Shown here piece by piece: positions 34,213 through 42,614 of a stretch of DNA of 64,000 nt (its first letter is position 1; each line of letters begins with the position of its first letter). Made by a program: the position numbers and the translations under genes. The notes under the pieces were generated by a model that searched no databases, had not been told where the DNA came from, and saw only the letters and a list, made by a program, of their open reading frames with translations. The stretch comes from Tessaracoccus palaemonis. GTDB taxonomy: Bacteria > Actinomycetota > Actinomycetes > Propionibacteriales > Propionibacteriaceae. The stretch lies in assembly GCF_019316905.1 (NCBI RefSeq), contig NZ_CP079216.1, positions 3,038,001-3,102,000 of the forward strand, read 5' to 3'.

Positions 34213-35796
34213 ATGAGCACTTCACGAACCCCGGCGGGATCGACGACGGCGGGCCCGCAGCACCCGCGCGCCATCCTCGTCATCATCCTGGTCAGCTACT
34301 TCCTGATCCTGCTGGACAACTCGGTGATCTTCACGGGGCTGCCCGCGATCAGCGAGGCGCTGAACATGAGCGCGGCGGGGCTGTCGTGGGTGCAGGACGC
34401 CTACACGCTCGTGTTCGGCGGCCTCCTGCTGCTGGGCGCGCGCCTCGGCGACATCCTGGGTCGCCGTCGGGTGTTCGTCGCGGGGCTCGCGATCTTCGTG
34501 ACGGCGTCGTTCCTCGTCGGCGTGGCGCCCGCGTCGTGGTGGCTCATCGCCGCGCGCGGGCTGCAGGGCATCGGCGCGGCGATCGTCGCCCCGTCGGCGC
34601 TGTCCCTGCTGACCGCCAGCTTCCCCGACGGCCCGCAGCGTGACCGGGCCGTCGCTGCCTATGCCGCGACCGCGGGCATCGGCGCCAGCCTCGGCATGCT
34701 AGTCGGCGGGGCCGCCGCGCAGTGGGTGTCGTGGCGCGCCGGGTTCTTCATCAACGTGCCGCTGGGCATCGCGATGGCGATCCTCGCGCCGCGGTACCTG
34801 CCCGACACGTGCCCCGAGCCCGGCCACTTCGACGTTGTCGGCGCGCTCGCCGCGACGCTGGGCGTCGGCGCCCTGGTCTTCGGCATCCTCGAGTCCGCCA
34901 CGCGCGGCTGGGCGGACCCCGTCGTGATCGTCTCCGTCGTCGCGGCCGTCGTGCTGATCGCCGGGCTCGTCGCGAACGAGCGTCGCGTCGCGCAGCCGAT
35001 CATGCCGCTGCGCCTCTTCAACGACCGCCGTCGCTGGGGCGCCTATGCCGCCCGCGCCCTGTACCTGGGCGCGATGATGGGCTTCTTCTTCTTCACGACG
35101 CAGCTGATGCAGGACGCCCTCGGGTTCACGGCCTTCCAGGCCGGCCTCGGGTTCCTGCCGATGACCATCGTGAACTCCGCCGTCGCGCTCGGCGTGCCGC
35201 GCATCGTGAAGCGGTTCGGCTCCGCGCCCGTGCTGGTGGCGGGCGTCGCGTTCACCCTCGTCGGCATGACGTGGCTCGCGCAGGTCGACGACGCGAGCGT
35301 CTACCTGACCGGCGTCGCGCTGCCGATGGTGCTGATCGGACTGGGCCAGGGCCTCGCCTTCGCGCCGCTGACCAGCTACGGGATCATCGATGTGCAGCCG
35401 GGCGATGCCGGCGCCGCCAGCGGCCTGGTCAACACCGCGCATCAGCTCGGCATGGCGACCGGCCTGGCGATCCTCGTCGCCGCCTCCGCCCACGCGGGCG
35501 AGCTGACCGCGCAGGTGTCGACGGCGATGACCTGGGGCAGCGGAATGCTGGCCCTGTGCCTGGTCGTCGTCCTGGCCGTGATCGTCCCCGCCCGCCGCCT
35601 GCGGCGGGCCCCCGAGCCCGCCAATCGGCTCCCTGAGCCGACCCGGTTCCCTGAGCCGACCCGGTTCCCTGAGCCACCATCCGGGTCCCTGAGCTCGTCG
35701 AAGGGCGTTGAGGAGGCGCCCCGGCGCCGACGAAACGACTCAACCCGACCACCCCAAGGCACCCCATGGGCCTACCCTGGATTTGTGGACACCTGA
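34213..35796 (+). CDS. MFS drug exporter (DHA2-like) with a repeat- and IS-derived C-terminal tail
   Basis: 527 residues with 14 or so hydrophobic segments. The MFS-exporter signature follows the N-terminus (YFLILLDNSVIFTGLPAISE, GARLGDILGRRRVF, RGLQGIGAAIVAPSALSLL). It exports drugs by proton antiport, with DHA2-type length. Its genuine end is near residue 465 (IVPARRLRRAPEPA). The last ~60 codons read through REP-like DNA (RLPEPTRFPEPTRFPEP, SGSLSSSKGVEEAPRRRR) and stop at a TGA inside the left end of the IS3 element. The tail is therefore not native sequence. Divergent from the MmyB-type regulator. Confidence 0.85.
   Translation: MSTSRTPAGSTTAGPQHPRAILVIILVSYFLILLDNSVIFTGLPAISEALNMSAAGLSWVQDAYTLVFGGLLLLGARLGDILGRRRVFVAGLAIFVTASFLVGVAPASWWLIAARGLQGIGAAIVAPSALSLLTASFPDGPQRDRAVAAYAATAGIGASLGMLVGGAAAQWVSWRAGFFINVPLGIAMAILAPRYLPDTCPEPGHFDVVGALAATLGVGALVFGILESATRGWADPVVIVSVVAAVVLIAGLVANERRVAQPIMPLRLFNDRRRWGAYAARALYLGAMMGFFFFTTQLMQDALGFTAFQAGLGFLPMTIVNSAVALGVPRIVKRFGSAPVLVAGVAFTLVGMTWLAQVDDASVYLTGVALPMVLIGLGQGLAFAPLTSYGIIDVQPGDAGAASGLVNTAHQLGMATGLAILVAASAHAGELTAQVSTAMTWGSGMLALCLVVVLAVIVPARRLRRAPEPANRLPEPTRFPEPTRFPEPPSGSLSSSKGVEEAPRRRRNDSTRPPQGTPWAYPGFVDT
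35624..35742. repeat. Dispersed REP-like repeat cluster 3, inside the MFS coding frame
   Basis: gacccggttccctgagcc repeats three times, followed by cgaagggcgttgaggaggcg and a 44-bp block (35699-35742) that recurs almost identically at 37192-37235. It is read as coding sequence by the MFS gene. Confidence 0.8.
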
Positions 35797-35832
35797 GTAA
35801 GCGGGATCGTGGGTTCCGCGGGAGGGTGCCTG

Positions 35833-36153
35833 ATGGCAGCAGAGAAGAAGAGTCGTCGGAGGTACACGGCGGAGTATCGGGCCGAGGCGGCTCGGTTGGT
35901 GATCGACACCGGGCGGCCGATCGCGCATGTGGCCCAGGAGTTGGGTATCGGGTCCCAGCTGTTGGGGCGGTGGGTCCAGGCGGAGCGTGATCGGGACGCT
36001 GGCGAGCCCGACGGCGATCTGAGCTTGGACGAGCGGGCCGAGTTGAAGCGGTTGCGTCGGGAAGTCAGCGAGCTACGCAAGGACAACGAGTTCCTGGGAA
36101 AAGCAGCTGCCTTCTTCGCGTCGAAGCCACCACGATCGAACGGTTCGAACTGA
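35833..36153 (+). CDS. IS3-family transposase OrfA
   Basis: 106 residues. A helix-turn-helix domain (RRYTAEYRAEAARLVIDTGR, HVAQELGIGSQLLGRWVQAE) is followed by a leucine-zipper-like helix (LKRLRREVSELRKDNEFLGK). It binds the IS ends and pairs with OrfB. In frame near its end is the heptamer G GGA AAA (36096-36102), a -1 slippery sequence; slipping there gives the OrfAB fusion without a stop. ATG chosen at 35833 after a short upstream extension lacking homology. Confidence 0.9.
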   Translation: MAAEKKSRRRYTAEYRAEAARLVIDTGRPIAHVAQELGIGSQLLGRWVQAERDRDAGEPDGDLSLDERAELKRLRREVSELRKDNEFLGKAAAFFASKPPRSNGSN

Positions 36154-37049
36154 TGGCGGCGGAGAAGGCCAACTTTGAGGTGGCCCGGATGGCGCGGCTG
36201 TTGCGGGTGTCCAGGTCGGGTTACTACCAGTGGGCCCAGCGCCGCGTGGCTGGTCCGAGCAGCCGGGCTCGCCGGCAGGCGAGCTTGGATGAACGGGTCC
36301 GTGCTCTGCATGAGGCCTCTGACCAGGTCTACGGCGCGCCGAGGATCACCGCTGATCTCCACCAGGAGGGCACGGCAGTCAACGTGAAGACGGTCGCTTC
36401 GTCGTTGCGTCGGCAGGGTCTGGAGGGGATCTCCCCGCGCTCGTTCTCGCCGGTGACCACGATCCCGGGGGTCCCGACTCACCACATTCCCGACCGGGTC
36501 AGCCGCGAGTGGGACACGGGAGAGTTGAACAGGGTGTGGGTCTCGGACATCACCTACCTGCGGACCGGGGAGGGCTGGCTCTACCTGTGTGTGGTGCGTG
36601 ACGGGTGTTCCCGGCGGGTGCTGGGCTGGGCGATGGACTCCCACCAGGACAGTGACCTGGTCGAACGCGCGTTGACTATGGCGAGAACCCTCCGTGGTGA
36701 CGTCCCGGGGCAGGTCGTGTTCCATGCCGACCGCGGCACGCAGTACACCTCCGACCAACTGCACCGCGCCGCGAAACGCCTCGGGGTGGAGCAGTCGATG
36801 GGACGCACCGGGGTGTGCTTCGACAACGCGATGGCTGAGTCGTTCTGGTCCACGCTGAAGCACGAGTTCTACCACCGGCACACCTGGCCGACCCGGGCCC
36901 AAGCCCGACGGGAGGTCGCCCGCTGGATCGAGGTCGTCTACAACCGACGACGACGTCACTCAGCCCTGGGCTACCAACGCCCCGTCGAGTTCGAAACCAC
37001 CAAGACCCAGACCGACACCGGCCGGGTCACCAAGGATCAAGCCGCGTAA
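36153..37049 (+). CDS. IS3-family transposase OrfB (DDE integrase core)
   Basis: 298 residues from an ATG that overlaps the orfA stop (TGATG). The retroviral-integrase-like DDE triad is present: WVSDITYL, FHADRGTQYTS and AESFWSTLKHE. It is the catalytic part of transposase, active as an OrfAB fusion by -1 frameshift. Upstream of the ATG the frame stays open through RVEATTIERFEL, as expected for the fusion. Complete and apparently functional. Confidence 0.93.
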   Translation: MAAEKANFEVARMARLLRVSRSGYYQWAQRRVAGPSSRARRQASLDERVRALHEASDQVYGAPRITADLHQEGTAVNVKTVASSLRRQGLEGISPRSFSPVTTIPGVPTHHIPDRVSREWDTGELNRVWVSDITYLRTGEGWLYLCVVRDGCSRRVLGWAMDSHQDSDLVERALTMARTLRGDVPGQVVFHADRGTQYTSDQLHRAAKRLGVEQSMGRTGVCFDNAMAESFWSTLKHEFYHRHTWPTRAQARREVARWIEVVYNRRRRHSALGYQRPVEFETTKTQTDTGRVTKDQAA

Positions 37050-37091
37050 GCGGCACGTGTCCACAATTTGCGGAGAACCCCACCCAGTCCC

Positions 37092-37235
37092 ACCTCTCGA
37101 CAAGCTCGAGGCGTTTCGACAGGGCCTGTACTGAGCCTGTGAAGTGCTCAACGACCCGGTTCCCTGAGCCGACCCGGTTCCCTGAGCCTGTCGAAGGGCG
37201 TTGAGGAGGCGCCCCGGCGCCGACGAAACGGCTCA
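37092..37235. repeat. Dispersed REP-like repeat cluster 4
   Basis: ctctcgacaagctcgagg, tttcgacagggcctg and two copies of gacccggttccctgagcc precede a 44-bp block (37192-37235) shared with 35699-35742. The two blocks lie on either side of the IS3 element, so they could recombine. Confidence 0.8.
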
Positions 37236-37256
37236 CCCACCCTTAAGGAGACACAC

Positions 37257-38303
37257 ATGAAGGCAACACTGTTCAACGAGGACGGCACCATCTCGCTCGG
37301 CGAGCGCCCCGACCCCACCCTCCACGAACCCACCGACGCGCTGGTCCGCGTCGTCCGCGGCTGCGTCTGCGGGTCCGACCTCTGGTACTACCGCGGCATC
37401 AACAAGCACCGGGCCGGCAGCATCGGGCACGAGTTCATCGGCGTCGTCGAGGCGATCGGCAGCGCGGTGACGACGCTGAAGGTCGGCGACCTGGTCATCG
37501 CCCCGTTCACGTTCAACGACGGGACCTGCCCGGCGTGCGTCGCCGGGTTCACGGCCAACTGCTTCCACGGCGGCTCGTTCGGCGACGGCATCCACGACGG
37601 CGGGCAGGGAGAGCGGGTCCGTTCCCCGTTCGCCGACGCGACGCTGGTCCCGGTCCCACGCCCCGAAGGCGGCTTCACCGACGACCTGCTTGCCTCGCTC
37701 ACGGCGCTCTCCGACGTCGCCTGCACCGGCTACCACGCGGCGGTCAGCGCGGGAGTCGGCCCCGGCGACACCGTCGCGGTCGTCGGCGACGGCGCCGTCG
37801 GGCTGTCCGCGGTCCAGGCCGCGAAGCTGCTGGGCGCGAAACGGATCATCGCGCTCTCCCGTCACCCCGAGCGCCAGGCCGTCGCATGGAAGTTCGGCGC
37901 CACGGACGTCGTCGAGACCCGCGGCGACGCCGCCGTCGAGGACGTCCTGAAGCTCACCGACGGCGTGGGCGTCGACGCGGCGCTCGAGTGCGTCGGCACC
38001 GACCAGTCGATCGCCACCTGCGTCGGCATCGTGCGCGCGGGCGGCCGCATCGGCGCCGTCGGCGTCCCCACATACCAGGAGTTCCAGTACCGGACGGTGT
38101 TCTGGAAGAACGTCCGCCTCGGCGGCGGGGTCGCGCATGCCCGCCACTACATCGACCAGCTGCTCCCCCACGTGCTCGACGGCAGCATCAACCCCGGCCT
38201 GGTCTTCGACTTCGCCACCGACCTCGACCACGTCGCCGAGGCCTACTCCGCCATGGACGAGCGCCGCGCCATCAAGTCGCTGCTGGTCGTCAGCGAGCCG
38301 TGA
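37257..38303 (+). CDS. Zinc-dependent alcohol dehydrogenase (MDR family)
   Basis: 348 residues. Catalytic-zinc motifs are visible: RGCVCGSDLWYYRG (Cys), SIGHEFIGVVEAIG (His-Glu) and the later cofactor-binding GDTVAVVGDGAVGLSAVQ. The structural-zinc loop is reduced (NDGTCPACVAGFTANCFHGG holds only three cysteines). NAD(P)-dependent alcohol or sugar alcohol oxidation is the general reaction; substrate unknown. TTAAGGAGACACAC directly precedes the ATG as the ribosome site. The next gene starts 29 bp after it but has its own promoter. Confidence 0.88.
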   Translation: MKATLFNEDGTISLGERPDPTLHEPTDALVRVVRGCVCGSDLWYYRGINKHRAGSIGHEFIGVVEAIGSAVTTLKVGDLVIAPFTFNDGTCPACVAGFTANCFHGGSFGDGIHDGGQGERVRSPFADATLVPVPRPEGGFTDDLLASLTALSDVACTGYHAAVSAGVGPGDTVAVVGDGAVGLSAVQAAKLLGAKRIIALSRHPERQAVAWKFGATDVVETRGDAAVEDVLKLTDGVGVDAALECVGTDQSIATCVGIVRAGGRIGAVGVPTYQEFQYRTVFWKNVRLGGGVAHARHYIDQLLPHVLDGSINPGLVFDFATDLDHVAEAYSAMDERRAIKSLLVVSEP

Positions 38304-38331
38304 CCGCGGGCGGGCTGGCTAGCATCGACGG

Positions 38332-38961
38332 ATGGACTACTTCACGGGCGACCCACGCAGCAACTACCAGCGCATGCTGGACGGGGACTTCTACATCGCC
38401 GACGGCGAGGAGATCCCGGCGGCGACGGCCAGGTCGTTCGAGTTGCAGAACCGCTATCTCGAGCTCTGCCGCACCGACCCGGCCGCGGCCAGGGAGCTCC
38501 TCGCCGACCTGCTCGGCAGCCTCGGCGAGGAGTCGTTCATCCGGCCGCCGCTCGCCGTCGACCTCGGCTTCAACCTCCACCTCGGCGCGCGGACGTTCAT
38601 CAACTTCAACCTCGTCGCGCTCGACGTCGCGCCCATCACCATCGGCGACGACGTCCTCATCGGACCGAACGTGCAACTCCTGACGCCGGTGCACCCGCTG
38701 CAGCCGACGCCTCGCCGCGACAAGCTGGAGGCCGCGAAACCCATCACCATCGAGGACAACGTCTGGCTGGGCGGCGGCGTCATCGTCTGCCCGGGCGTGA
38801 CGATCGGCGCAGGCTCGGTCGTCGGCGCGGGTGCCGTCGTCACCCGCGACATCCCGCCGAACAGCCTGGCCCTCGGCAACCCAGCGCGGGTGGTGCGGCA
38901 ACTGACCGATGACGGGTTCACAGAAGTTAGCCTGCCCTTCAGTGCTTCCAGCGCCGGGTAA
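38332..38961 (+). CDS. Sugar O-acetyltransferase (maltose acetyltransferase type)
   Basis: 209 residues. The N-terminal Maa domain (MDYFTGDPRSNYQRMLDGDF) is followed by left-handed beta-helix hexapeptide repeats (IGDDVLIGPNVQLL, DNVWLGGGVIVCPGVTIG, AGSVVGAGAVVTRDIP) and the end LALGNPARVVRQL. It transfers acetyl from acetyl-CoA to a hexose, a trimeric cytosolic enzyme. The ATG is six bases after TAGCAT (38320-38325), so probably leaderless. The final ~15 residues are not conserved-looking. Confidence 0.9.
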   Translation: MDYFTGDPRSNYQRMLDGDFYIADGEEIPAATARSFELQNRYLELCRTDPAAARELLADLLGSLGEESFIRPPLAVDLGFNLHLGARTFINFNLVALDVAPITIGDDVLIGPNVQLLTPVHPLQPTPRRDKLEAAKPITIEDNVWLGGGVIVCPGVTIGAGSVVGAGAVVTRDIPPNSLALGNPARVVRQLTDDGFTEVSLPFSASSAG

Positions 38962-39016
38962 GCAGGGGCTGGCGATCAAGGCTGGTTCGTGGCACTCTGT
39001 CAGATTCCGAGCAAGG

Positions 39017-39147
39017 TCAGCCCTTAGGCCCCTTGATCACGTGACACGCGAGGACGAACAAAGCAATCGTGTACAAGATGAATGAGGTTGTGCCAATCAA
39101 AATTCCCAGCTGAATCTTACTTGCGAGGAGTATAGCGTAGCCATCTA
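39017..39147 (-). pseudogene. 3' fragment of a membrane-protein gene split by two IS elements
   Basis: The minus strand reads DGYAILLASKIQLGILIG, then TTSFILYTIALFVLACHVIK and GPKG before a stop at 39017-39019. It has no start of its own because the IS30 element begins at 39151. Joining it across that element (TSD CAC) to 40246-40264 and then across the ISL3 element (TSD GTCATATC) to 41752-42030 gives one open frame of 143 codons. The fragment encodes one hydrophobic helix and a basic end. Confidence 0.8.
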
Positions 39148-39150
39148 CAC

Positions 39151-40242
39151 GGCGGTGTCAACTCGTCGAAGCAACATCGGCTGCGAGGAGGGCCTCGAAC
39201 TTCTCCCTCGGGGTGTAGAACCCCAGTGATGCTCGGGGGCGGTCGTTGAGCTCATCGGCGATCGCGTCGAGGTAGGCCTGGTTGCTGGTGATGTAGGTGC
39301 CCTTGGGTAGGTACTCCCGGATCAGTCCGTTGGTGTTTTCGTTGGTGCCTCGTTCCCATGGCGAGCGGGAATGGGCGAAGTAGACCGGCAGGTTCACGGC
39401 AGCGGTCAACCGGGCATGTTCGGCCATCTCGGATCCTTGGTCCCAGGTCAGCGAGGTCCGCAGTACCTCGGGGAAGGGCCACATTCGCTCGGCCAGGGTG
39501 TCGGCCACCGCGACGGCTTTCTTCCCCTCGGGGAGGCCGCAGATGATAGTGAAACGGGTGACTCGTTCCACCAGCGTGGCTGCTGCTGATTTGCCGTGGG
39601 CCCCGATGATCAGGTCTCCCTCCCATGCACCGGGGATCCTTCGTTCGGTGACGTCGGCGGGCCGGTCATCGATCGAGACCATCGCGACGATCGGGGCCCG
39701 GCGCCCGTCTTTTGAGCGTGGTTCACGGCTGGTGCGCTTGGATCTGAGCATCACCGAGTGGCGGGCCAGCTCGCCCTTGGGGAGGGCGTAGATGAACCGG
39801 TAGATCGCTTCGTGGGAGACCTGCGCACCATCAGCGGGTGTGGAGTGGACCATGGTCTCCACAGTGGGGTCACAGGCCTCCAGACGCAACCGTCCCGCGA
39901 TCTGGCGTGGCGTTCGGGAGCGTTTCAGGTCGCCCAGCACGCGGGCCCGCAGTACCGGGTCGGCATCGATCTTGCGGGTCTGGGGTCGTCGGCGGCGGCG
40001 CTGGGCCTCGACGTCGGCTCTCACCACGCGGTAGCCGCAGGTCTTAGTGGAGTTACGCCGGATTTCACGGCTGATGACGGACGGGGCCCGATCGATGTGG
40101 ACCGCGATCCGGCGGATGCCCCAGCCGGCCTTCAGACCGGTGGAGATCTCGGCCCTGTCGTGGGCGGTCAGTGGCCGTCGTTGCGTCACGCGGGAGAACC
40201 TCTCATTGACCTGCAGTGTTGCTTCCACGGTATGACACTGCC
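39151..40242 (-). mobile_element. IS30-family insertion sequence (about 1092 bp)
   Basis: Ends GGCGGTGTCA at 39151 and its partner TGACACTGCC at 40242, with matching GAAGCAACA further in, form imperfect inverted repeats. A 3-bp target duplication CAC flanks it (39148-39150 and 40243-40245). It carries one intact transposase gene. It interrupted a small membrane-protein gene after its 100th codon. Confidence 0.82.
39158..40228 (-). CDS. IS30-family transposase
   Basis: About 356 residues from GTG 40226-40228, inside the right inverted repeat. The open frame extends to an ATG at 40261, but those first codons (MTERGC) belong to the interrupted host gene, not the element. An N-terminal helix-turn-helix (LTAHDRAEISTGLKAGWGIR) precedes a DDE domain with WEGDLIIGAHGKSAAA, TWDQGSEMAEH and WERGTNENTNGLIREYLP, giving Asp, Asp and Glu. 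The gene is complete. The nearby remnant at 42122-42614 is a different, decayed IS30. Confidence 0.9.
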   Translation of the reverse strand: MEATLQVNERFSRVTQRRPLTAHDRAEISTGLKAGWGIRRIAVHIDRAPSVISREIRRNSTKTCGYRVVRADVEAQRRRRRPQTRKIDADPVLRARVLGDLKRSRTPRQIAGRLRLEACDPTVETMVHSTPADGAQVSHEAIYRFIYALPKGELARHSVMLRSKRTSREPRSKDGRRAPIVAMVSIDDRPADVTERRIPGAWEGDLIIGAHGKSAAATLVERVTRFTIICGLPEGKKAVAVADTLAERMWPFPEVLRTSLTWDQGSEMAEHARLTAAVNLPVYFAHSRSPWERGTNENTNGLIREYLPKGTYITSNQAYLDAIADELNDRPRASLGFYTPREKFEALLAADVASTS

Positions 40243-40264
40243 CACACCCTCTTTCCGTCATATC

Positions 40265-41743
40265 GGCTCTTCGGACCTGAGCGTGGGGTCATAGTCGTAG
40301 ACCGCCGCCGATGAGGAGCATTCTGAGGCGGTAGTTATCGGGGTCGCGGAATCCTCGGGCGACGCGGCGGGCGAGTTCGATCAACCCGTTGATGGCTTCG
40401 GTTCCGCCGTTGTTGGCGCCGCCGGTGGTGAAGTAGCCCAGGAACGCGTCTCGCCACTGGTTCAGGGTCCGGCCGAGGCGGGCGATCTCCGGGATCGGAC
40501 ACGACGGGAACGTGGCCAGGATCTGCTCTGCGACCCGGCGCCCGTCGGCGTGGCTTGGCTGGTGGTAGACCGAGCGGAGCTGTTGGGCGCAGTGCCAGGC
40601 GACCTCGACTTCGACGTGGCGGTCATCGGCGGTGAACGCGGTCTCGAGGCGGGTCTTCTGCCCGTCGCTGAGGTGTTCCAGACCGGCGCGCAGCAGGTTC
40701 CGGATCCGATACAGCGGATCGTGTCTGCGGCCGCGGTGGCCGTGGATGTCTTGCTGGACCCGGCGGCGGACCTCATCGACCGCGGCCGTGCCAAGCTTGA
40801 CCACGTGGAACGCGTCAAGCACCGCGATGGCGTCCTCCAACTGGTCGTCGATGGCGTTCTTGTAGCCGTGGAACGGGTCCAGCGTGGCGATCTCGACGCC
40901 TTCGCGGAACGTGTCGCCGCGGACCTTCAGCCACGACGTGTAGGCCTCGCCGGAACGACCCGGGACCAGATCAAGGAGCCGCGCCCGGACGCGTCCGTCC
41001 TTGTCACGGGTGAGATCAACCATGCCGGTGAACTCCTTCGGGCCGCGTCCACCCTGCTCGACAGGCCTGGTCGAGACGTGATGCCAAATGTGTTCGTCAA
41101 CACCCAGCGTGGTGACACCGGCGAAGCGCGACTCATCGTCGGCGGCTGCTTCAAGGATCGGTTTGACGGCTCGCCACAGCGTCTTCCAAGCACAACCCAG
41201 CTGACGGGCAAGACCCTGAACCGAAGCGTTCTCGCGGCGCATCTGCCCGACCGCCCACGATGTCGCCCGAGCGGTGAGCAACGCTCTGGGCCGCGCCACG
41301 TCGGGGTCCTGTTCCATGAACGAGGTCACCGGACACGACGGCTCCGGACACAGCCATCGTCGTTTCCGCCACCACAACCGCACCGGCGCCGTGAAACAGG
41401 CAGCGTCGATCAACTCCACCCGCTGCCGGCCATGCGCATGCGCCACGACCCCACATGTCGGGCAACCCATCACCCCCGGCAGCCGGGACTCGACCTCAAC
41501 CCGAAGCCCCGCGTCGTCGCGATGGACACCGGTCACGTGGAGCCCGGGCAACCCCAGCAGAAGGTCACAGCGCTGGCAGTAGCCGCCGCCGGCACGGCAG
41601 CAGGACGTAGGATCGGGCATCGTCGAGGTCCTTGAAGATCAGGTGGTGTGGTAACCCCGATTCTTGAGGGCCTCGACCCCCTCCCGCCCCCGACACGCCC
41701 GCCGCCGGATCCACGCTCACCCCACGCTCAGGTACGAAGAGCC
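40265..41743 (-). mobile_element. ISL3-family insertion sequence (1479 bp)
   Basis: Inverted repeats GGCTCTTCGGACCTGAGCGT at the left and its near-perfect partner (one mismatch in 24) at the right. The exact 8-bp target duplication GTCATATC flanks it (40257-40264 and 41744-41751), the size expected for ISL3. It is inserted in the membrane-protein gene, 22 bp from the IS30 element. Confidence 0.93.
40289..41620 (-). CDS. ISL3-family transposase
   Basis: 443 residues, complete. The N-terminal zinc-binding region (GCPTCGVVAHAHGRQR, WLCPEPSCPV) and the C-terminal catalytic region (GVDEHIWHH, TLDPFHGYKNAI, VLDAFHVVKLG, ANNGGTEAINGLIELARRVA) are ISL3 hallmarks, with the DDE acids in VDEH, LDAFH and the final NNGGTEAINGL Glu. 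It mediates cut-and-paste transposition of its element. No nearby ancillary gene. Confidence 0.93.
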   Translation of the reverse strand: MPDPTSCCRAGGGYCQRCDLLLGLPGLHVTGVHRDDAGLRVEVESRLPGVMGCPTCGVVAHAHGRQRVELIDAACFTAPVRLWWRKRRWLCPEPSCPVTSFMEQDPDVARPRALLTARATSWAVGQMRRENASVQGLARQLGCAWKTLWRAVKPILEAAADDESRFAGVTTLGVDEHIWHHVSTRPVEQGGRGPKEFTGMVDLTRDKDGRVRARLLDLVPGRSGEAYTSWLKVRGDTFREGVEIATLDPFHGYKNAIDDQLEDAIAVLDAFHVVKLGTAAVDEVRRRVQQDIHGHRGRRHDPLYRIRNLLRAGLEHLSDGQKTRLETAFTADDRHVEVEVAWHCAQQLRSVYHQPSHADGRRVAEQILATFPSCPIPEIARLGRTLNQWRDAFLGYFTTGGANNGGTEAINGLIELARRVARGFRDPDNYRLRMLLIGGGLRL

Positions 41744-42030
41744 GTCATATCACATGCGGCTTGAAGCTGCTTACCCAGACCCCCAGCGGTGGAGGCTGCA
41801 ACAAAACCAAAGGCTATTATCGAACCGAAGAAAACTGCCACCACACCAAAGAGCCACCGGACAGCCCTCTTGCCAGCATTCTTAACATCCTTGCGTTTCA
41901 CCCAGAGGGCGCCCAGTATCGACGCACAGAGAACCGTCGTTGAAACCCACCAACTCATCGCAACCTGTATCAGCACGCGAAGAGTTTCCCCCAGTTCGGT
42001 AACATTATCGATCATGACGGGAGCGTACAC
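41744..42030 (-). pseudogene. 5' part of a small membrane-protein gene split by ISL3 and IS30
   Basis: Starting at GTG 42028-42030 (or ATG 42013-42015), this part encodes 95 codons with two hydrophobic helices (VAMSWWVSTTVLCASILGAL and WLFGVVAVFFGSIIAFGFVA) separated by a Lys/Arg-rich loop (WVKRKDVKNAGKRAVRW). It ends in the target site: beyond it the frame reads ALRT and stops inside ISL3. Removing both elements restores residues 96-143, giving a four-cysteine protein with three membrane helices. No family is recognised. AT-rich codon use differs from the neighbours, suggesting a transferred gene. Confidence 0.75.
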
Positions 42031-42121
42031 TAGGGCGCGATTCAGGGGAAGCAGTCCAAATAGAGAGATGAGCGAACTTTTGGCAGCCGCGGTGAAGGTA
42101 AGCGCTGGGACGATTTACTAG

Positions 42122-42614
42122 GCCTCTACGTCCAAGGACGCGGAGCACTACGCGACGAACTGAAGGTCGACAAGGCCCTCCGGTCAGGGCGACGGCAACG
42201 GATCCCGCAAACGAAACTCCCCGTCACAACCACCCGCCCATGGCTGATCGGCCACGAGTTGTCGAAACGACCCGCCGAAGACGCTGACCGGGCGCTGCCC
42301 GGCCACTGGGAAGGAGAACTCGTCCTGGGTGCACGTCACAAGACCGCGTTGATCACCCTGGTTGAACACACGGGCCGCTTCACCCTGATCCGTCAACTCC
42401 CCGACGATCACGGCTCCACCACAGTCACCGATCACCGCATCGACATGGCAGCCAGCATCCCCACCAACCTCCACAAGACCCTGACCTTGGATCAGAGATG
42501 GCAGAACACGCCCGATTCACCATGGCCACCAACACCAAGGTGTTCTTCTGCGACCTTCACTCGCCCTGACTGCGGGGATCGAACGAGAACACCAACGGCC
42601 TAATCCACTACTGA
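42122..42614 (+). pseudogene. Decayed IS30-family transposase remnant
   Basis: The plus strand encodes LYVQGRGALRDELKVDKALR, HWEGELVLGARHKTALITLV and LTLDQRWQNTPDSP before shifting frame to MAEHARFTMATNTKVFFCD and NENTNGLIHY with stops. These are the middle and end of an IS30 DDE transposase with at least two frameshifts and missing N- and C-termini. It is unlike the intact IS30 copy at 39158 in detail and marks an older insertion. Confidence 0.8.

Larger units (their letters stand above)
35784..37065 (+). mobile_element. IS3-family insertion sequence, complete (1282 bp)
   Basis: Terminal inverted repeats start TGTGGACAC at 35784 and end GTGTCCACA at 37065. A 3-bp target duplication ATT flanks it (35781-35783 and 37066-37068). 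It encodes orfA and orfB transposase frames. It entered next to a REP-like cluster, at the 3' end of the MFS gene. The ends, duplication and intact reading frames suggest recent insertion. Confidence 0.9.

Noticed and set aside
40229-40261. IS30 transposase starting at ATG 40261
   Set aside because: Those bases lie outside the element end and belong to the interrupted host gene and the ISL3 target duplication.
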